Shown: positions 3,969 through 6,332 of the stretch, piece by piece
Layout: every line of letters starts with the position of its first letter
Position numbering within the stretch: the stretch's first letter is position 1
Source: Candidatus Latescibacterota bacterium
GTDB lineage: Bacteria > Latescibacterota > 4484-107 > B68-G9
DNA: 6,332 nt
Assembly: GCA_012962735.1 (NCBI GenBank)
Contig: DTXA01000230.1
Span: 1-6,332, forward strand
Direction: 5' to 3'
Translations under genes and position numbers: made by a program
Notes under the pieces: generated by a model
Database searches by the model: none
What the model was told of the DNA's origin: nothing
What the model saw: the letters and a program-made list of their open reading frames with translations, nothing else

Positions 3969-6332
3969 GTGAGGGGATCGTGGAGGGTGCTCACAGGGGT
4001 CTTCTTCGTTTCCTTCGGAGTCCTTATGTTCGAGATAGCGCTCGGGAGGATATTTTCGGTTATGTTCGCCTATCACTATACCTTCGTCATCCTTTCGATG
4101 GCAATATTCGGATTGGGCGCAGGTGGCCTGTTCGTGCACCTTTACAGGTCCCGCCTTCCCGGAATGCCTGTGGCTTTGGCGTTTTCGGTTCCCGCTGTCA
4201 CATTCCTTCTGCTCAGGCTCCCATCCTTCGGCGGTCCGCGATCTTTAACCACCTATGTCCTCGCCTCTGTGGTATTGTCGGCCGTACCGTTCTTCTTCGC
4301 CGGGGCCGTCCTCTCCGAGATCTTTAGAGACCTTCCCCGGAGGAGCTCCGGAATTTACGCTGTGGACCTTTTGGGTGCAGCCTTGGGAGCGCTTTGGGCG
4401 GTGAAGGCATTGAACCTCTACGGAGGCGTGGGCGCTGCGCTTTCGGCCGGGGTGAGTGTGGCTTTGGGCACATTTTTCCTCTTATATTCCTCTGCAGGGA
4501 GGACGGGGGCAGCTTTAGGGTTGATAGCAGCGACATCTGCGTTCCTCTCCGATCATATATTCGGCTATTACGGCCCCGTGTCGATGGTGAGAGGTAAGGA
4601 GCTGTATGATTTCCTGAGGGCTTCGAAGGCCGAAATAGTGGAAAACCGCTGGAGCGCCTTCGGCCGTACGGACCTGGTAAAGGTCGCGGAGGACAGGATG
4701 TACCTCTTCGTGGATGGGACAGCAGGGACCATCATGTATCGTTTCGACGGCAAGTTTGAGAGACCGCTCGTGGAGAACTTGAAGGAGGATATAGAATACT
4801 TCCCCTTCCTCTTTCTTAATCCTGAGGAAAAGGAGAACGCCCTCGTAATCGGCTCCGGCGGTGGGAGGGATGTACTTTTGGCTTTGCTCGGTGGGGTAGG
4901 TAGGATTACGGCTGTTGAGGTCAATCCAGATATCGTGGCGCTTGTGAAGAAATATTCCGACTTCAACGGGGGTATATACACAGGTTACGGAGATGTCGAG
5001 GTGGTGGTGGCCGAGGGGAGGAACTATATTAAACGGTCTAAGGATTTGTACGACCTAATAATATTGGCACTCCCGATCACTAAGACCAGCAGAAGTCCAG
5101 AAGGTTACGCCCTCACCGAGAACTACTTGTTTACGGTGGAGTCCATAGGAGACTACCTAGATCATCTGACCCCTGAGGGGAGGATAATAGTATTGGCGCA
5201 CCATATTGCGGAGGTCTTCAAGTTGTTCTCCATATCGGTAAAAGCCCTGGAGAGGATGGGAGTTTCGAACGCAGATGCCATGGACCATATGTACATGGTA
5301 GGTTTAAGTGGTCCATCCCTTTTCGTCCTCAAGAAGAGCCCTTTTACATTGGAGGAGAGTGAGATACGGCACAGAAGCATACATCTCAGCAGGTACATAG
5401 CACTTGTAAAAAGCCTCTTCTTCCCCAACCTTTGGGGATGTCATCTCTTCGATAGATTCCTTGTGGGTGTAAATCAGGGTAGTATGCCGTTCGATCTTAT
5501 AGATCTCTATGTGAAATCGCCCGTGGACCTCAGCCCTGTCACCGATGACCGCCCTTTCTTCTACAAGGGTGAACAAGGGCTCCCTAGTACTGTGATGGCG
5601 GTCCTGCTTTGGGCGACCGTGCTCTCCGGAACTTCCATCTTGCTTCCTTCCATGTTCGTCCGGAGGGAGAGAGCTAAGTGCTCCTTCGGGTGGATGTCTC
5701 TGCTCTTTCCTCTCTTGGGCGTCGGATTTATGATGGCCGAAATATCCCTAATTCAAAAGCTCAACTTCTTCATCGGTGAGCCGGTCATATCCGTAGCTGT
5801 GCTGCTTTCAGTCCTCCTGGCAGGGGGGGGCATAGGAAGCTTTTTGAGCGGATACGTCGGTTCGGATAGGACCCGCCGCTTTATCTCCCTTTCGGCCTTA
5901 GTCGTTTCGCTCGGCATCGTGGCCGAGCTTGCCTTCCTTCCCGCCCTGTCCAGGGCGTCTCTGGCCCTATCGCTCGTGGGACGCTCTCTGGTCGGAGGGA
6001 TGGCGGTCCTACCTCTTGGGATTGCTATGGGATTTCCTTTTCCTTTGGGGATCAAGATGCTCGACCGTGTCGGGAGGGGAGACCTCATCCCGTGGATGTG
6101 GGGGGTCAACGGGGCATTCTCGGTGCTCGGCTCTGTGCTTGCGATCGTTATCGCCATCACTTTGGGTTACAGCTATGCCCTCATAGCAAGCGCCTTATGT
6201 TACAGCGCGGTGGCCTTGTTGTTCCGCGGATTCCGAGCTCGCGATGGATCTCCCATTTATTTTGTTAAACACCATATTGCCCATATGGAGGCCGCCTTTT
6301 GGGATAGCGGTTTTCAAGATGCTGCTTGCTTA
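3969..6332 (+). CDS. Polytopic membrane protein with spermidine-synthase-like SAM-binding domain (no stop in window)
   Basis: The frame is open from GTG 3969 to the window end, 788 codons. The N-terminal part (about 1-200) has around seven membrane helices and begins with the family pattern SFGVLMFEIALGR...GLGAGG. The central soluble domain (about 200-530) is a Rossmann methyltransferase/aminopropyltransferase fold, with glycine-rich motif GSGGGRD at about 295-301, the ribose-binding acid in VEVNP (Glu317), and AEGRNYI. The C-terminal part (about 541-754) has about seven more helices and a 'WMWGVNGAFSVLGS' motif common in this family. Where true spermidine synthases have an Asp in a D-S-x-D-P stretch, this protein has LALPITKTS (366-374), so polyamine synthesis is doubtful; the substrate is unknown. 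It follows lgt by five bases and is probably co-transcribed. Residues up to about 754 fit the family and its usual C-terminus. The remainder after about 6236 does not fit and is described separately as a likely foreign tail. Confidence 0.8.
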   Translation, partial: MRGSWRVLTGVFFVSFGVLMFEIALGRIFSVMFAYHYTFVILSMAIFGLGAGGLFVHLYRSRLPGMPVALAFSVPAVTFLLLRLPSFGGPRSLTTYVLASVVLSAVPFFFAGAVLSEIFRDLPRRSSGIYAVDLLGAALGALWAVKALNLYGGVGAALSAGVSVALGTFFLLYSSAGRTGAALGLIAATSAFLSDHIFGYYGPVSMVRGKELYDFLRASKAEIVENRWSAFGRTDLVKVAEDRMYLFVDGTAGTIMYRFDGKFERPLVENLKEDIEYFPFLFLNPEEKENALVIGSGGGRDVLLALLGGVGRITAVEVNPDIVALVKKYSDFNGGIYTGYGDVEVVVAEGRNYIKRSKDLYDLIILALPITKTSRSPEGYALTENYLFTVESIGDYLDHLTPEGRIIVLAHHIAEVFKLFSISVKALERMGVSNADAMDHMYMVGLSGPSLFVLKKSPFTLEESEIRHRSIHLSRYIALVKSLFFPNLWGCHLFDRFLVGVNQGSMPFDLIDLYVKSPVDLSPVTDDRPFFYKGEQGLPSTVMAVLLWATVLSGTSILLPSMFVRRERAKCSFGWMSLLFPLLGVGFMMAEISLIQKLNFFIGEPVISVAVLLSVLLAGGGIGSFLSGYVGSDRTRRFISLSALVVSLGIVAELAFLPALSRASLALSLVGRSLVGGMAVLPLGIAMGFPFPLGIKMLDRVGRGDLIPWMWGVNGAFSVLGSVLAIVIAITLGYSYALIASALCYSAVALLFRGFRARDGSPIYFVKHHIAHMEAAFWDSGFQDAACL
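6247..6332 (+). other. Fragment resembling a NodU/CmcH-type carbamoyltransferase, probable chimeric tail
   Basis: The last codons, in the same frame as the preceding gene, read IYFVKHHIAHMEAAFWDSGF and then QDAACL. This looks like the HH-x-A-H...A-F..SPF..AA.L segment of NodU/CmcH carbamoyltransferases, where the histidines bind metal and nucleotide in the ASKHA-type YrdC/Kae1-like fold. Codon use changes: 9 of the last 26 codons end in G or C, against 20 of the 30 codons from 6147 to 6236. The join lies at or near a GATC (6247-6250), just where the membrane protein family normally ends. I infer either an assembly or cloning chimera or a recombination junction. The piece is too short (about 28 residues) for certainty. 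Confidence 0.45.

Noticed and set aside
3980..4327. Plus-strand open frame of 115 codons
   Set aside because: It overlaps the strong membrane-protein frame starting at 3969, whose translation has clear helices and family motifs; this one does not.

Overview
The window is a dense, one-directional run of bacterial genes on the + strand with almost no intergenic sequence. It looks like part of one operon for cytochrome c maturation and cell-envelope functions. The presence of Lgt, the bacterial lipoprotein enzyme, argues for a bacterium. System I (Ccm) genes fit an organism that makes c-type cytochromes outside the cytoplasmic membrane. Arginine is mostly AGG, ATA is common for isoleucine and the coding strand is purine-rich. 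This is often seen in thermophiles, but I cannot name a phylum from it.

Layout: (1) 2-1768, the C-terminal ~90% of CcmF, the haem lyase, whose start lies before the window. (2) 1765-2217, CcmH with an unusual cysteine motif, overlapping ccmF by ATGA. (3) 2228-2506, a 92-residue protein like the N-terminal part of CcmI. (4) 2503-3213, a secreted or membrane-anchored protein with a transthyretin/carboxypeptidase-regulatory-like domain. Its reading frame appears to change twice and it has no normal start codon. (5) 3223-3963, Lgt, prolipoprotein diacylglyceryl transferase. (6) 3969 to the window end, a large polytopic membrane protein with a central spermidine-synthase-like Rossmann domain.

The first three genes act together. 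CcmF attaches haem to apocytochrome c, CcmH supplies a thiol site for reducing or holding the apocytochrome, and the CcmI-like protein probably belongs to the same membrane complex. No ccmG lies between ccmF and ccmH. The role of genes 4 and 6 in this pathway is not known; co-transcription is inferred from spacing alone.

Three places need care. Gene 4 seems to be broken by indels, real or from sequencing, and may have an internal deletion. The gene 6 product lacks the catalytic Asp of true aminopropyltransferases. The last ~90 bases keep the gene 6 frame but change codon use and read like a fragment of a NodU/CmcH carbamoyltransferase, which suggests a chimeric join near a GATC at 6247-6250. 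I did not find RNA genes, CRISPR arrays, insertion sequences, terminators or a clear promoter. Nothing here is convincing as a wholly new system.
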